This document shows, in pieces, positions 40,787 to 50,349 of a stretch of 56,650 nucleotides of DNA (its first letter is position 1; each line of letters begins with the position of its first letter). The notes under the pieces were generated by a model. The model was not told the origin of the DNA. It saw only the letters and a program-made list of their open reading frames with translations, and searched no databases. The translations under genes were made by a program, and so were the position numbers. The DNA is from Phycisphaerae bacterium (lineage in GTDB: Bacteria > Planctomycetota > Phycisphaerae > Sedimentisphaerales > UBA12454): assembly GCA_026386845.1 (NCBI GenBank), contig JAPLMW010000077.1:1-56650 (forward strand), written 5' to 3'.

Positions 40787-40849
40787 AAGGAGTTCGAACC
40801 CTCAACTGCCGTAAGGCATCCCATAACGGACTTCGGATCGACAGTCCGA
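40787..40849 (-). other. tRNA-like fragment (T-arm and anticodon-arm-like segments), not an intact tRNA
   Basis: Minus strand TCGGA-CTGTCGA-TCCGA (anticodon-like GTC with T33) and GAGGG-TTCGAAC-TCCTT; no matching acceptor stem seen. Confidence 0.35.
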
Positions 40850-41265
40850 TTAAGGGCTTTTGTAACTATTTGCAGGATAAGATGTTACAACAGACCAGAA
40901 AAGTACTTACGGAATTAAAGTAGAACTAAAGAAGAACCCAAGAAGCACCAAAGAAGAAGCTTTGGTGCAAATTTTGGTGCAGAAGGCGGTTCACGCAATT
41001 CAGCTTTTTAAAGATAAAATGGATAGTTACAGTCCTGTTATTCCATTTTATAGGGGCCAGAAACGATTCAGTGCTTGGCAGGATAGTCTTTTAACCGTAA
41101 AGGGAATTTGTCGCTGAACCTGAACAAAGGCTACAGACAGTAAGGTTTTAAATAATGCTTGAAAAAAAGTCAAAAATGTTGCCTAATGATATGGCACTAC
41201 TGCTCCAAAACCCGTGCACAGGTGTAGATATGCAAAGAACTCGAGGTTAGGTTTGAAAGTGTAAT

Positions 41266-42672
41266 GTGTTAAAGCAATATGCAATTTTTGTGTCTTTGTT
41301 TCGCTCGGCTAACGACATTTGTATCACAGGCTGTATCTGGCTTTTTGTCTTCTATTTCAGATTCCTGTCAGGATTATTTGCCACACCTAAGGGAATACCG
41401 GATTTCAAAAGACATTTGGCATTAACTCTTCCGGTAGTCCTGATTTGCTATCTGAGCTGTCTGCTTACCGGTCTATATAAGCCCAAAAGAACACAAAATA
41501 TATTTTTCCAGCTTGTGGATATTTGCAAAGCCAGTCTCTACAACGGATTTTTTTTATTGGCATTTTTTTACTATCTCCAGAATGTTCCATATTCACGCAA
41601 ACTATTAACCATGTTTATACTTATGTTATTTGCAGGCTTGTTCTTTTCACATTTGTTCACAATGGCAATAATGCGACATCTGCGTGCGAAAGGATACAAC
41701 CTGCGATATTATATTGTAATAGGAGCCAGTCAAAAAGGTCAACAACTTGTCCGTGACATCGAACAGATGGGGTGGCTGGGGTTAAAGTGTGCTTTTTTTG
41801 TGGACGATAATCCAAGTTGCATTGGCACTGAATTGCTTGGAGTGCCTGTATATGGTCCTATTGATAGACTAACTGAATTAGTCAAAACCAGCGTAATAGA
41901 CGAAGTCTACCTTACCTTAGGCGGAAATGAGGCACAAAAAGCATACCCGAGCCTCAAAGCCATTCAATCTTCAGGTACAACGATACGCATTATGCCGGAC
42001 TGGGGCGACCTGACTTCGGTAAGTGCTATTACCATTATAAGCATAGGTTCTAATATTCTATTTTCCGCGGCAGATTCTCCGCTAAGCGGTGCCAATATAA
42101 TTTTAAAGGAAATTTTTGATCGTGTTATTGCTCTAATATTATTAGTTTTATTTGCAGTACCGATGGTAGTCATAGCTGTTTTAATCAAGCTGACTAGTAA
42201 TGGGCCGGTGTTCTATAAACAGAAGCGAATGGGAATAGGTCAGAAAGAATTCGAGATAATCAAATTCCGGACTATGACAGTGGATGCCGAAACCGAAACC
42301 GGTCCTCAATGGGCCAAACACAATGATATCAGGCGTACGTTTATTGGGGTGTGGCTGCGCCGCATCAGCCTTGATGAACTTCCTCAACTTATAAATGTAG
42401 TAAAGGGCCAAATGAGCCTGGTCGGCCCGAGGCCGGAGCGTCCGGTTTATGCAAAACAATTCTCTGAAGAATACAAAAATTATATGCTTAGACACAAGGT
42501 CAAAGCAGGCATGACCGGCTGGGCGCAGGTGCATGATTTACGCGGGGACACATCTCTTAGAAAAAGGTTGTTATATGACCTGCATTATGTCAGAAATTGG
42601 TCATGGATGCTGGATATATGGATTTTGCTGCGCACACCATGGCATGTTATAAAAGGTAAAAACGCATACTAA
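41266..42672 (+). CDS. Undecaprenyl-phosphate sugar phosphotransferase (WbaP/WcaJ-type initiating transferase)
   Basis: FDRVIALILLVLFAVPMVVIAVLIKLTSNGPVFYKQKRMGIGQKEFEIIKFRTM...LVGPRPERPVY. Confidence 0.95.
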   Translation: MLKQYAIFVSLFRSANDICITGCIWLFVFYFRFLSGLFATPKGIPDFKRHLALTLPVVLICYLSCLLTGLYKPKRTQNIFFQLVDICKASLYNGFFLLAFFYYLQNVPYSRKLLTMFILMLFAGLFFSHLFTMAIMRHLRAKGYNLRYYIVIGASQKGQQLVRDIEQMGWLGLKCAFFVDDNPSCIGTELLGVPVYGPIDRLTELVKTSVIDEVYLTLGGNEAQKAYPSLKAIQSSGTTIRIMPDWGDLTSVSAITIISIGSNILFSAADSPLSGANIILKEIFDRVIALILLVLFAVPMVVIAVLIKLTSNGPVFYKQKRMGIGQKEFEIIKFRTMTVDAETETGPQWAKHNDIRRTFIGVWLRRISLDELPQLINVVKGQMSLVGPRPERPVYAKQFSEEYKNYMLRHKVKAGMTGWAQVHDLRGDTSLRKRLLYDLHYVRNWSWMLDIWILLRTPWHVIKGKNAY

Positions 42673-42674
42673 AA

Positions 42675-44165
42675 ATGACTTCTGAACAATCAGTCAAACA
42701 TAAAGATTTTATCAACATTTTAATACTGCTTGCAGCAACGTTATGCATCGGCGTATATTTAATTGCTACAACAGTTTTGATAGCTAATGACGGCTGCTAC
42801 AACATACAACTTGCCCAAAATTTTGCAAAAGACCCCATTGGCATAATAAAAACATCTTATTTCGCTTATCCCTTTCTTATTCTTTTAACACATAAACTGG
42901 TTCTATTATTTACCAACGACAACTCTATTCAAACATGGATATATTCGGCTCAAAGCATGACATTATTATTCAGATTGCTTGCTATTATACCTTTGTATTT
43001 TATCGGTAAAATACTGGTTAGAGAGAAACACAGCTTTTGGGGAATATTAATTTTAATTTTCCTGCCATATCCGGCAGAATACGGCAGTGATGTTCTTCGC
43101 GAATGGCCGCATCTTTTTTTTCTGGCGACAGCTCTTTTATTCCTAATTTATGGAAGCATTCTGGGGAACTGGTGGATGTTTGCAACTGCAGGATTATTTA
43201 CAGGCTTTGGATATATGATAAGGCCTGAGTGCGCCCAAATCGTATTGTATGCAATGCTTTGGTCATTAGTTGGCTTATTCATTCCAAAGCCTGGTATTAG
43301 CAGGGTTAAAGTTGTTTGTTTGACGTTAATTTTAATCGTTGGATTTTTGATGCCGGTTGTTCCCTATTCTAAAATAAAAGGTGAAATTTTACCCCCAAAG
43401 CTAAAAGCTGTTATAAGCTTCGATAAGAATTGTCAATCCGAAAGAGTTGAAAGGCCGGCTTACATAGCATCCGTAATGCCGAAAGATATACTAAAGGCTT
43501 TAGGTAAATTTACGGAGAGAATTGGTGAAAATCTGATGTATTTTTTTATGCTGCCGTTAATAATTGGTCTTTATTATCATTTCCGAAGGCCAAAGGAATT
43601 TCTGACGGACAGCAGATTATTTATATTGGCTTTGATAATTTTATACGTAGCAATGATGTTGCTGCTGCATATCAATTATGGCTATATAAGCAGAAGACAC
43701 TTTATGCCGATGATTGCCTTTACTGTTTTTTATATACCGACAGGCCTTGTTATAATTGCAGACTGGATAAGCGGAATTAATATAACAGAAAATGAGAATA
43801 AACAGAAAAATACACAAAAATGGTTTTTCATTTTATTGACAGTGGGAATGCTGATTTGTCTTGTGAAGCTATCGGGGCTTATTAGTGAAAAAAGGCAGGG
43901 CTACAGAGATGCAGCAAAATGGTTGAAGGAAAATACTGCTCCGGCGGATATTATAGCCGTGCCGGATATGCGGATAACTTTTTATGCTCAGCGAGAAGGG
44001 GTGATATATGAGAACGAAAGTATTCCATCCAGTGCTGTATATGTTGTGAAAATATTGAAAAATCCAAAAGATGAAGCGGCAATAGCAGAACTGTCAGGTA
44101 AAGTAGTATACAAATATACCGATGAAAGGGAAAAAACTATCAACATGGTTATATATAGAAAGTGA
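42675..44165 (+). CDS. GT39/ArnT-like membrane glycosyltransferase
   Basis: Multi-TM with ANDGCYNIQLAQNFAKDPIG N-terminal loop and LREWPHL. Confidence 0.75.
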   Translation: MTSEQSVKHKDFINILILLAATLCIGVYLIATTVLIANDGCYNIQLAQNFAKDPIGIIKTSYFAYPFLILLTHKLVLLFTNDNSIQTWIYSAQSMTLLFRLLAIIPLYFIGKILVREKHSFWGILILIFLPYPAEYGSDVLREWPHLFFLATALLFLIYGSILGNWWMFATAGLFTGFGYMIRPECAQIVLYAMLWSLVGLFIPKPGISRVKVVCLTLILIVGFLMPVVPYSKIKGEILPPKLKAVISFDKNCQSERVERPAYIASVMPKDILKALGKFTERIGENLMYFFMLPLIIGLYYHFRRPKEFLTDSRLFILALIILYVAMMLLLHINYGYISRRHFMPMIAFTVFYIPTGLVIIADWISGINITENENKQKNTQKWFFILLTVGMLICLVKLSGLISEKRQGYRDAAKWLKENTAPADIIAVPDMRITFYAQREGVIYENESIPSSAVYVVKILKNPKDEAAIAELSGKVVYKYTDEREKTINMVIYRK

Positions 44166-44203
44166 TAAGTGTATATCGTAAGAAAAATAAGTTACCAGGA
44201 TGA

Positions 44204-45100
44204 TTATAGATACGTATCATGTTTCTTGTGGAATAATATCTGGTAATACCAGCCAAGTTTAAAAGCAATTACTTTTATGGTAAATTCGGCAAACATCGCA
44301 ACTATACAATACGGCATTCGTTCCTTCCAGAATGTTTTTACGCCAGCTTTTAACATATCACCGCTGTAATTATTAAGACCAGCATGCTTGAGAATCCATT
44401 TGTTGTCGGCAAAGAATCGTCCAATATTAAAATAACGTTTAAACGTTTGCGGTAAAGAAAATGGGTGGCTGTGATAGACTTTTGCCGCTGCTGAGTAATA
44501 AACCGAATAATCATTGATAATGGCCTTAGCAGCAAAAAGCATATCTTCATTTACAATGACATTATTTTTGAATCCATCCAATTTGTTAAAGATAGAGCAA
44601 CGAATGGCTGAGCATGTATTAGAACAGAAAAAAGTTTTCAGACCCAGGGTTTTAATATCATTCTTGGTTTTTAGAATGGACTCGGCAGGATAGTTAAACT
44701 CCCGTGCAAAGCGTTCCAGAGGAGCGGCATTCGGTCTGGGCAATTGGCGACCATAGCACATAGCTATCTTCGAGTCCGCTTGCATAGGTCCTATTAGTTC
44801 GGCAATCATATGTTCATCGACAGGGGTTGCATCCTGAGTGAGAAATATCGCGAATTCACCTGAGATTTCAGACGCTGTCAGGTTTCTTGTAGTTCCATGA
44901 TCAAAATTGGCACGGTTAATTGTGATTACTTTGCAGTTTCGGCTTTCGGCAAGTTCTGCTGTTCCGTCGGCAGATTCAGAGTCAACTACCAAAATTTGGG
45001 CAGGTTTTACAGTTTGTTTTTGCAATCCGTCCAGCAGGCTCGAAAATTCACGACCTGCATTATAGGTAAAAATAAGAACAGAAATTTTCTTTTCAATCAT
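44204..45100 (-). CDS. GT2 glycosyltransferase, rhamnosyltransferase-like
   Basis: ISVLIFTYNAG..SLLDGLQKQTVKPAQILVVDSESADGT, FLTQDATP. Confidence 0.88.
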   Translation of the reverse strand: MIEKKISVLIFTYNAGREFSSLLDGLQKQTVKPAQILVVDSESADGTAELAESRNCKVITINRANFDHGTTRNLTASEISGEFAIFLTQDATPVDEHMIAELIGPMQADSKIAMCYGRQLPRPNAAPLERFAREFNYPAESILKTKNDIKTLGLKTFFCSNTCSAIRCSIFNKLDGFKNNVIVNEDMLFAAKAIINDYSVYYSAAAKVYHSHPFSLPQTFKRYFNIGRFFADNKWILKHAGLNNYSGDMLKAGVKTFWKERMPYCIVAMFAEFTIKVIAFKLGWYYQILFHKKHDTYL

Positions 45101-45139
45101 AGATTTTTAATTTTATGAAAAAACAATTTATGGCAACTT

Positions 45140-46078
45140 TCATACGAACAAAAACAATTTAATATTTCTCAGAAAACCCATTTTCAAAAAGCTATATTTT
45201 ATTAGATTCAATCTTTTAATAAAAAAACTTTGCCGGTCAAGAGTTGAATATACATTCAATGAATCTATATCTTTTTCTGTTAATTCATCTCTGAAAATAT
45301 CTAAAAAAGCTTTTGCCTGCTGTTGGGTTTTTTGCAAAATACTTTTAAGATTACTCCTGTTTAATCTTGCCATATTCATTATATAACCCAAGTTCCACTC
45401 TTTGGCGCCGATGTTATTGCTATCATGCTGTCTGTATAATATAGTGGCTCTCGGCACATAATCAATTTTACCAAACGCAGCGGCTGCAAGAGATATCCAC
45501 CAGTCATACATGATCGTTTGCTCCGGCAGCAATTTAATCTTGCCTTTTAATGTTTTGTTTATCATCACCGTGCATCCGGTTATGGCATTTTGGACCAGCA
45601 ATCTATTTAAAGTTTTTCCTTTTTGAGGAGCCAAGTGCTGATATTTCCAAAACGAGTTAGAAACTATATCAAGATTTTTATCAACTACCTTAAGGTCTGT
45701 ATGGATTAATACTGGGATATCCACGCCAAATTCTTCTTCGATCTCTCTCATTTTATTAAAAGTAATCTCAATTTTGTCTGATAACCATATGTCATCCTGA
45801 TCACAAAACATAACATAGTCTGTATCAGCATGGTTAAGAAGGCGTAAGAAATTTTGCGAAGTGCCGATATTGCTATCTCTATCTGATACTAATTTGATCT
45901 TCTCGGGATATCTCTGAGTATATTCCTTTATTACATCCTGTGTGTTATCTCTGGAATTATCGTCCCGTATGGTCAGCTGCCATTCTTTATAGCTTTGTCC
46001 AAGTATAGATTTTATTTGATCAGATAAATATTGCCCCCCACTATAAGTGGCCATAATTATTGAAATTTTAGGAAACAT
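45140..46078 (-). CDS. GT2 glycosyltransferase
   Basis: ISIIMATYSGGQYLSDQIKSILGQSYKEWQLTIRDDNSRDNT, DYVMFCDQDDIW. Confidence 0.9.
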   Translation of the reverse strand: MFPKISIIMATYSGGQYLSDQIKSILGQSYKEWQLTIRDDNSRDNTQDVIKEYTQRYPEKIKLVSDRDSNIGTSQNFLRLLNHADTDYVMFCDQDDIWLSDKIEITFNKMREIEEEFGVDIPVLIHTDLKVVDKNLDIVSNSFWKYQHLAPQKGKTLNRLLVQNAITGCTVMINKTLKGKIKLLPEQTIMYDWWISLAAAAFGKIDYVPRATILYRQHDSNNIGAKEWNLGYIMNMARLNRSNLKSILQKTQQQAKAFLDIFRDELTEKDIDSLNVYSTLDRQSFFIKRLNLIKYSFLKMGFLRNIKLFLFV

Positions 46079-47000
46079 GTGAAAATATCTTAAACCACCT
46101 GTATGTTTTCTTAAGCCCTTTTTCTAAATCAATACCAGCATACCAGCCAATTTTCTTCGTTTTACTTATATCCAGGGATCGTCTAATATTACCATCGGGT
46201 TTGGTGGTATCGTATATTATTTCCCCTTCAAAACCAACAACGTTTTTGATACATACTGCTAATTCTTTGATTGAGGTTTCAATACCGGTACCGATGTTAA
46301 TAATATCATTCAAGTTATATTTCTGCATAAGAAAAATGCAAGCATTCGCCACGTCATCGGCATATATAAATTCCCGCTTTGGCTTGCCTGTACCCCATAT
46401 TGTCACGCTATCGGCGTGGGTTAACTTTGCCTCGTGAAATTTTTTTATAAGGGAAGTTAACACATGCGCATTTTCATCGTAGTGATCATTGACACCATAA
46501 ACATTCGCCGGGACAACGGAAATAAAATTCGTTTTATATTGACAGTTATACGCTTGACACATCTTAAAGCCTGCCAGCTTTGCGATCGCAAATGGCGCAT
46601 TTGTCGGTTCAATTGCCCCAGTTAAAATGTATTCCTCTTTCATTGGCTGCTTACAAAACTTCGGATACACACAGGAACTTACCAAAAAAAGAAGTTTTTT
46701 TACTCCATATTTGTAGGCAAGGTCAATGATATTTGTCTGGATCATAATATTTTCGTAGATAAATTCGGCAGGATATGTGCTGTTAGCGTAGATACCGCCG
46801 ACTTTTGCCGCTGCTAAAAAAATATACTCCGGTTTTTCCTTACGAAAAAAGTCTTCGGTTCTTTTGCGGTTAATAAGATCGAGTTCTGTGTGACTCCTGG
46901 TTAAGATGTTTTTATAGCCCTGCAAATTCAAGTTTCTTACGATAGCAGAGCCTATAAGACCGCTATGGCCGGCAACATATATTGTAGAGTCTTTTTTCAT
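46068..47000 (-). CDS. GDP-L-fucose synthase-like SDR, catalytic Tyr replaced by Phe; possible epimerase-only enzyme
   Basis: YVAGHSGLIGSAIVR, SSCVYP, EPTNAPFAIAKLAG, NAHVLTSLI. Confidence 0.88.
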   Translation of the reverse strand: MKKDSTIYVAGHSGLIGSAIVRNLNLQGYKNILTRSHTELDLINRKRTEDFFRKEKPEYIFLAAAKVGGIYANSTYPAEFIYENIMIQTNIIDLAYKYGVKKLLFLVSSCVYPKFCKQPMKEEYILTGAIEPTNAPFAIAKLAGFKMCQAYNCQYKTNFISVVPANVYGVNDHYDENAHVLTSLIKKFHEAKLTHADSVTIWGTGKPKREFIYADDVANACIFLMQKYNLNDIINIGTGIETSIKELAVCIKNVVGFEGEIIYDTTKPDGNIRRSLDISKTKKIGWYAGIDLEKGLKKTYRWFKIFSHVS

Positions 47001-47005
47001 CTTCG

Positions 47006-48199
47006 CTATGCGACCTTTTTCAAAAAATCTCTTAGCGTCTTAAAGAAGTAATCAATATGTTCTTCGCCTAAATCCTGATGTACTCCTATATGTAAACCAT
47101 TATTACCTATATATTCGGCATTAGGAAAATCACCCAATTTATAGCCTAAAAAGGAAAATCCAGGGCATTGTGTAGGCATTGAGGTAAATAAATCTCTGGT
47201 GTCGATGCCGTTTTTATCCAAATAATCGGTGAGTTGGTCCCTGGTAAAAGGGAGGCCTTCTTTCAGAATTATAGGAAATGCATGCGGCCCGATTTTTTCA
47301 TTTTTTTCTTCATGAATAGTAGTAAAATATTCGTCAAATTCAGTCAGCCTTTCTATAAACTTAAGTAAGTTTTCTCTTCTCTTACTGATTATCTTCTTGC
47401 AGTTTTTTAGGCTTCCTATACCTACAGCAGCTTCTATCTCGTTCATCTTGCAAGAATAACCGACTCTTTCAAAAATAAATCGAATATCTCTGCCATAATT
47501 GAAGCGTTTTTGGCAATAGCCGGAATTAGTGTTAACCACGCATAATTTACATTTGCAAGCCCGTCCATGAGAACGCAAAGATCTCAGAATTTCAGCAAAA
47601 TCTTCTCTATCGGTGGTAACAACTCCTCCTTCTATAGTAGTAATGATATGCGCAATATATAAGCTATAAGCAGCCATATCAGCCAAGGTACCGACATTTT
47701 TACCCTTATAAACACCGCCATGTGCTTCAGCGGCATCTTCGATAACAAACAATTTATGCTTTTTGGCAATTTTATTTATCTCATCCATCTTGGCCGGTTT
47801 ACCCATAAGATGTACCGGCATTATAGCGCGGGTTTTTTTAGTAATAGTTTTCTCGATAAGCATAGGATTAATATTTAAAGTTTCTCTTTCAACATCAACA
47901 AACACAGGCTTAAACCCGGCTTGTAAAACTGCATTACCTGTCGCGACAAAAGACAAAGCCGGAACAAGTATCTCATCCATGCGTTTCGCACCAAAATCAT
48001 AGAGAACCGCTAGAGCTAAAGCGTCTGCATCAGTTCCACTGCTTAATGCCACCGCTTCCTTAGTTCCGGTCAATTCCGCAAACTTCTGTTCAAATTCACG
48101 AACGTATTTACCATTGGAAACACGACCGGAAACAAGTATACTGCTGATTAGACTCTTAGATTGTTCTGTTATTGATATTGTTCCGAATGGGACTTTCAT
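47006..48199 (-). CDS. DegT/DnrJ/EryC1-family PMP-dependent dehydratase (E1/ColD-like) with active-site His
   Basis: SLYIAHIITTIEGG (His where aminotransferases have Lys) and Cys-rich RACKCKLCVVNTNSGYCQKRF; start at MKVPFG after ggagaaaacga. Confidence 0.85.
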   Translation of the reverse strand: MKVPFGTISITEQSKSLISSILVSGRVSNGKYVREFEQKFAELTGTKEAVALSSGTDADALALAVLYDFGAKRMDEILVPALSFVATGNAVLQAGFKPVFVDVERETLNINPMLIEKTITKKTRAIMPVHLMGKPAKMDEINKIAKKHKLFVIEDAAEAHGGVYKGKNVGTLADMAAYSLYIAHIITTIEGGVVTTDREDFAEILRSLRSHGRACKCKLCVVNTNSGYCQKRFNYGRDIRFIFERVGYSCKMNEIEAAVGIGSLKNCKKIISKRRENLLKFIERLTEFDEYFTTIHEEKNEKIGPHAFPIILKEGLPFTRDQLTDYLDKNGIDTRDLFTSMPTQCPGFSFLGYKLGDFPNAEYIGNNGLHIGVHQDLGEEHIDYFFKTLRDFLKKVA

Positions 48200-48377
48200 T
48201 CGTTTTCTCCATAAAAATGGCATTAATCAAATTACTCTTCATATTGGGCGACAACACTTTAAATACACTGATTCTGCAGAAATAAGCCTGATAAACTATT
48301 CCTTTTATAAGAAGCTGCAGTTGTTGTTATATCTTTTTTGCTTTGCCCACCACCGCTCCGTGGTTGATAACAAAAGA

Positions 48378-49142
48378 TCAGTATTTTCCCCCATAAGCCA
48401 CTTTCTTATTTGGTATATTAATAGTGCTAAAATCTTTTAATAACTGTTTCGCTTTGGCATATCGCTCTGGAGTGCCGATATCTATAAACAGGCCCTTTGT
48501 TAAATATCCGTATATCTCTCTATTAACAATCTTTGGAAAAAAATCGTATTCAAGAGAAAATTTTCTGGCACTCGGCATCAAAGAAAAAATTTCACGATTA
48601 AAAAGGTAAATTCCTGCGTTAATCATACTTTCCTGATTCTTTTCTTTTTTCTCGCAGAATTCCACAATCCTGCCTGAATTATCTACTTCTATTGAGCCAT
48701 AACTCTTTGCATCTTTAGTATTAATTAAAGCGATTGATAAGAGAGCCTTTTTCTCCAGATGAAACTCAACAAACTTGCATAAATCCATATCAAGAAATGA
48801 GTCGCCATTTAGAACCAAAAACGGATTACTACCGATCAATGGCTGGACATTCTTAACAGCGCCTCCCGTACCCAAGAGTTCTTGCTCTTTTATTACAAGT
48901 ATCTCAACTTTGCATTTTTTGCTTTTATAATATTCTTGTATAGATTCAGCCTTATAACCTGCGCAAAGAATAAACCGCTGAAATCCAAATATAGAAATAT
49001 ACCCAATTAATATATCAATAAACGGACGGTTATCTATTTCAGCCATAGGCTTAGGCTTGCCATCAACAACGGTCTTCAACCTCGTTCCCATACCGCCGCA
49101 CAAAACAACCACATCTACACACCCAGTATCAAAAACAGCCAT
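48378..49142 (-). CDS. hddC: Sugar-1-phosphate nucleotidyltransferase, HddC-like
   Basis: VVVLCGGMGTRLKTVVDGKPKPMAEIDNRPFIDILI. Confidence 0.83.
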   Translation of the reverse strand: MAVFDTGCVDVVVLCGGMGTRLKTVVDGKPKPMAEIDNRPFIDILIGYISIFGFQRFILCAGYKAESIQEYYKSKKCKVEILVIKEQELLGTGGAVKNVQPLIGSNPFLVLNGDSFLDMDLCKFVEFHLEKKALLSIALINTKDAKSYGSIEVDNSGRIVEFCEKKEKNQESMINAGIYLFNREIFSLMPSARKFSLEYDFFPKIVNREIYGYLTKGLFIDIGTPERYAKAKQLLKDFSTINIPNKKVAYGGKY

Positions 49143-49200
49143 TTTATTATTTGCCCCTCCAGGTATTTACCGGCAGAACCAAACTTTTACTTTCGATCAA

Positions 49201-50328
49201 TTACCGTAAAATTTTACCTGTTTCCGGAATTGTGTCTTTTGATTTCGTTCCAACCTCAACAATTTTAGTTTTTGCTTTTTCCTTTGCTTCTATTAATTTA
49301 CCCGCAGGAACAGGTTGAATCTCAATATCGCCAAGAGGCTCATAAGAATCGCTATGAAAAACAATTTCGCTGCCTGATTTCTCAAATTTAAATGGGACGT
49401 GCAGGAAATCTTTCAAAGAATTCTTTATCATATTTTGTTTATCAGGTTCGGCAAATAATATTACAAAACCGCCTCCTCCTGCACCCAGTAATTTTCCCCC
49501 GATAGCCCCTGCCTTATGAGCGACCTCGTAGATATCATCTATTTGGGAAGTAGATATCCTATCAGTCAAACTCCGTTTTAACTTCCATGACTCATGAAGT
49601 AATTTCCCAAAATCTTTAATATCTCTGCCGCTGGTAAGAATCTCTATTGCCACATCTACCATGCTATACATATCCGCTAATTCAGACTTCTTCTTATGGA
49701 TATTTTCTATCTGACTCTTTGCTATATCGGATGCAAACCGGGAAAATCCTGTAAAAATAAGCATTATATGGTCATTGAGCTCCTGTAGCCTGCTGGGAGT
49801 CACTACTATAGGTGTCAACTTGAAGTTATCATCACCACTAAAGTTGATTTTTTTAAAACCGCCAAAAGCTGCCAGAACCTGGTCCTGCGAACCTACATTC
49901 TCCTTAAGAACATCGCGTTCAATGTGAATCGCTTCCTTGGCTATACGTGATTTAGTCGGCATCAACCCCTTTAGGGCATAAAAACTATGCAACATACCTA
50001 CGGTAAAAGAGGAGCTGGAACCAAGCCCGGTTCTCGCGGGCAAATCGCCATCATGGTGTATCTCCACACCATTCTTAATATCCATATATTGGAGCGTGGC
50101 CCTTACAGAAGGATGCTCAATTTGAGAAATACTTTTTACGTCTTCTACTTTCGAATAAACAACTCTATATTTATGCTCGAAAAAAGGCGGCAAATACCTG
50201 CAAGAAATATAGCAATATTTATCAATAGTTGTTGCTAAAACAGCACCATCATTTTCCTTGTACCAGACAGGATAATCCGTTCCGCCGCCAAAAAACGAAA
50301 TGCGATATGGAGTTCTACAAATGATCAT
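49201..50328 (-). CDS. hddA: GHMP kinase, heptose-7-phosphate kinase HddA-like
   Basis: MIICRTPYRISFFGGGTDYPVWY, GLGSSSSFTVGML, GGKLLGAGGGGFVILFA. Confidence 0.87.
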   Translation of the reverse strand: MIICRTPYRISFFGGGTDYPVWYKENDGAVLATTIDKYCYISCRYLPPFFEHKYRVVYSKVEDVKSISQIEHPSVRATLQYMDIKNGVEIHHDGDLPARTGLGSSSSFTVGMLHSFYALKGLMPTKSRIAKEAIHIERDVLKENVGSQDQVLAAFGGFKKINFSGDDNFKLTPIVVTPSRLQELNDHIMLIFTGFSRFASDIAKSQIENIHKKKSELADMYSMVDVAIEILTSGRDIKDFGKLLHESWKLKRSLTDRISTSQIDDIYEVAHKAGAIGGKLLGAGGGGFVILFAEPDKQNMIKNSLKDFLHVPFKFEKSGSEIVFHSDSYEPLGDIEIQPVPAGKLIEAKEKAKTKIVEVGTKSKDTIPETGKILR

Positions 50329-50349
50329 TTTTTCAATCTCCTTTATTAG

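Noticed and set aside
40745-40870. Intact tRNA gene on the minus strand
   Set aside because: No acceptor-stem pairing or D-arm, and the segment between the arms is too long
41191-41206. TGGCACTACTGCTCC as a sigma-54 promoter for the EPS operon
   Set aside because: GG-to-GC spacing is wrong (N8 rather than N10)
46068-47000. Calling this gene a standard GDP-L-fucose synthase (fcl)
   Set aside because: Catalytic Tyr is Phe, so full synthase function is not supported
47006-48223. DegT-family gene as a sugar aminotransferase
   Set aside because: Active-site Lys is His, so the dehydratase reading is preferred
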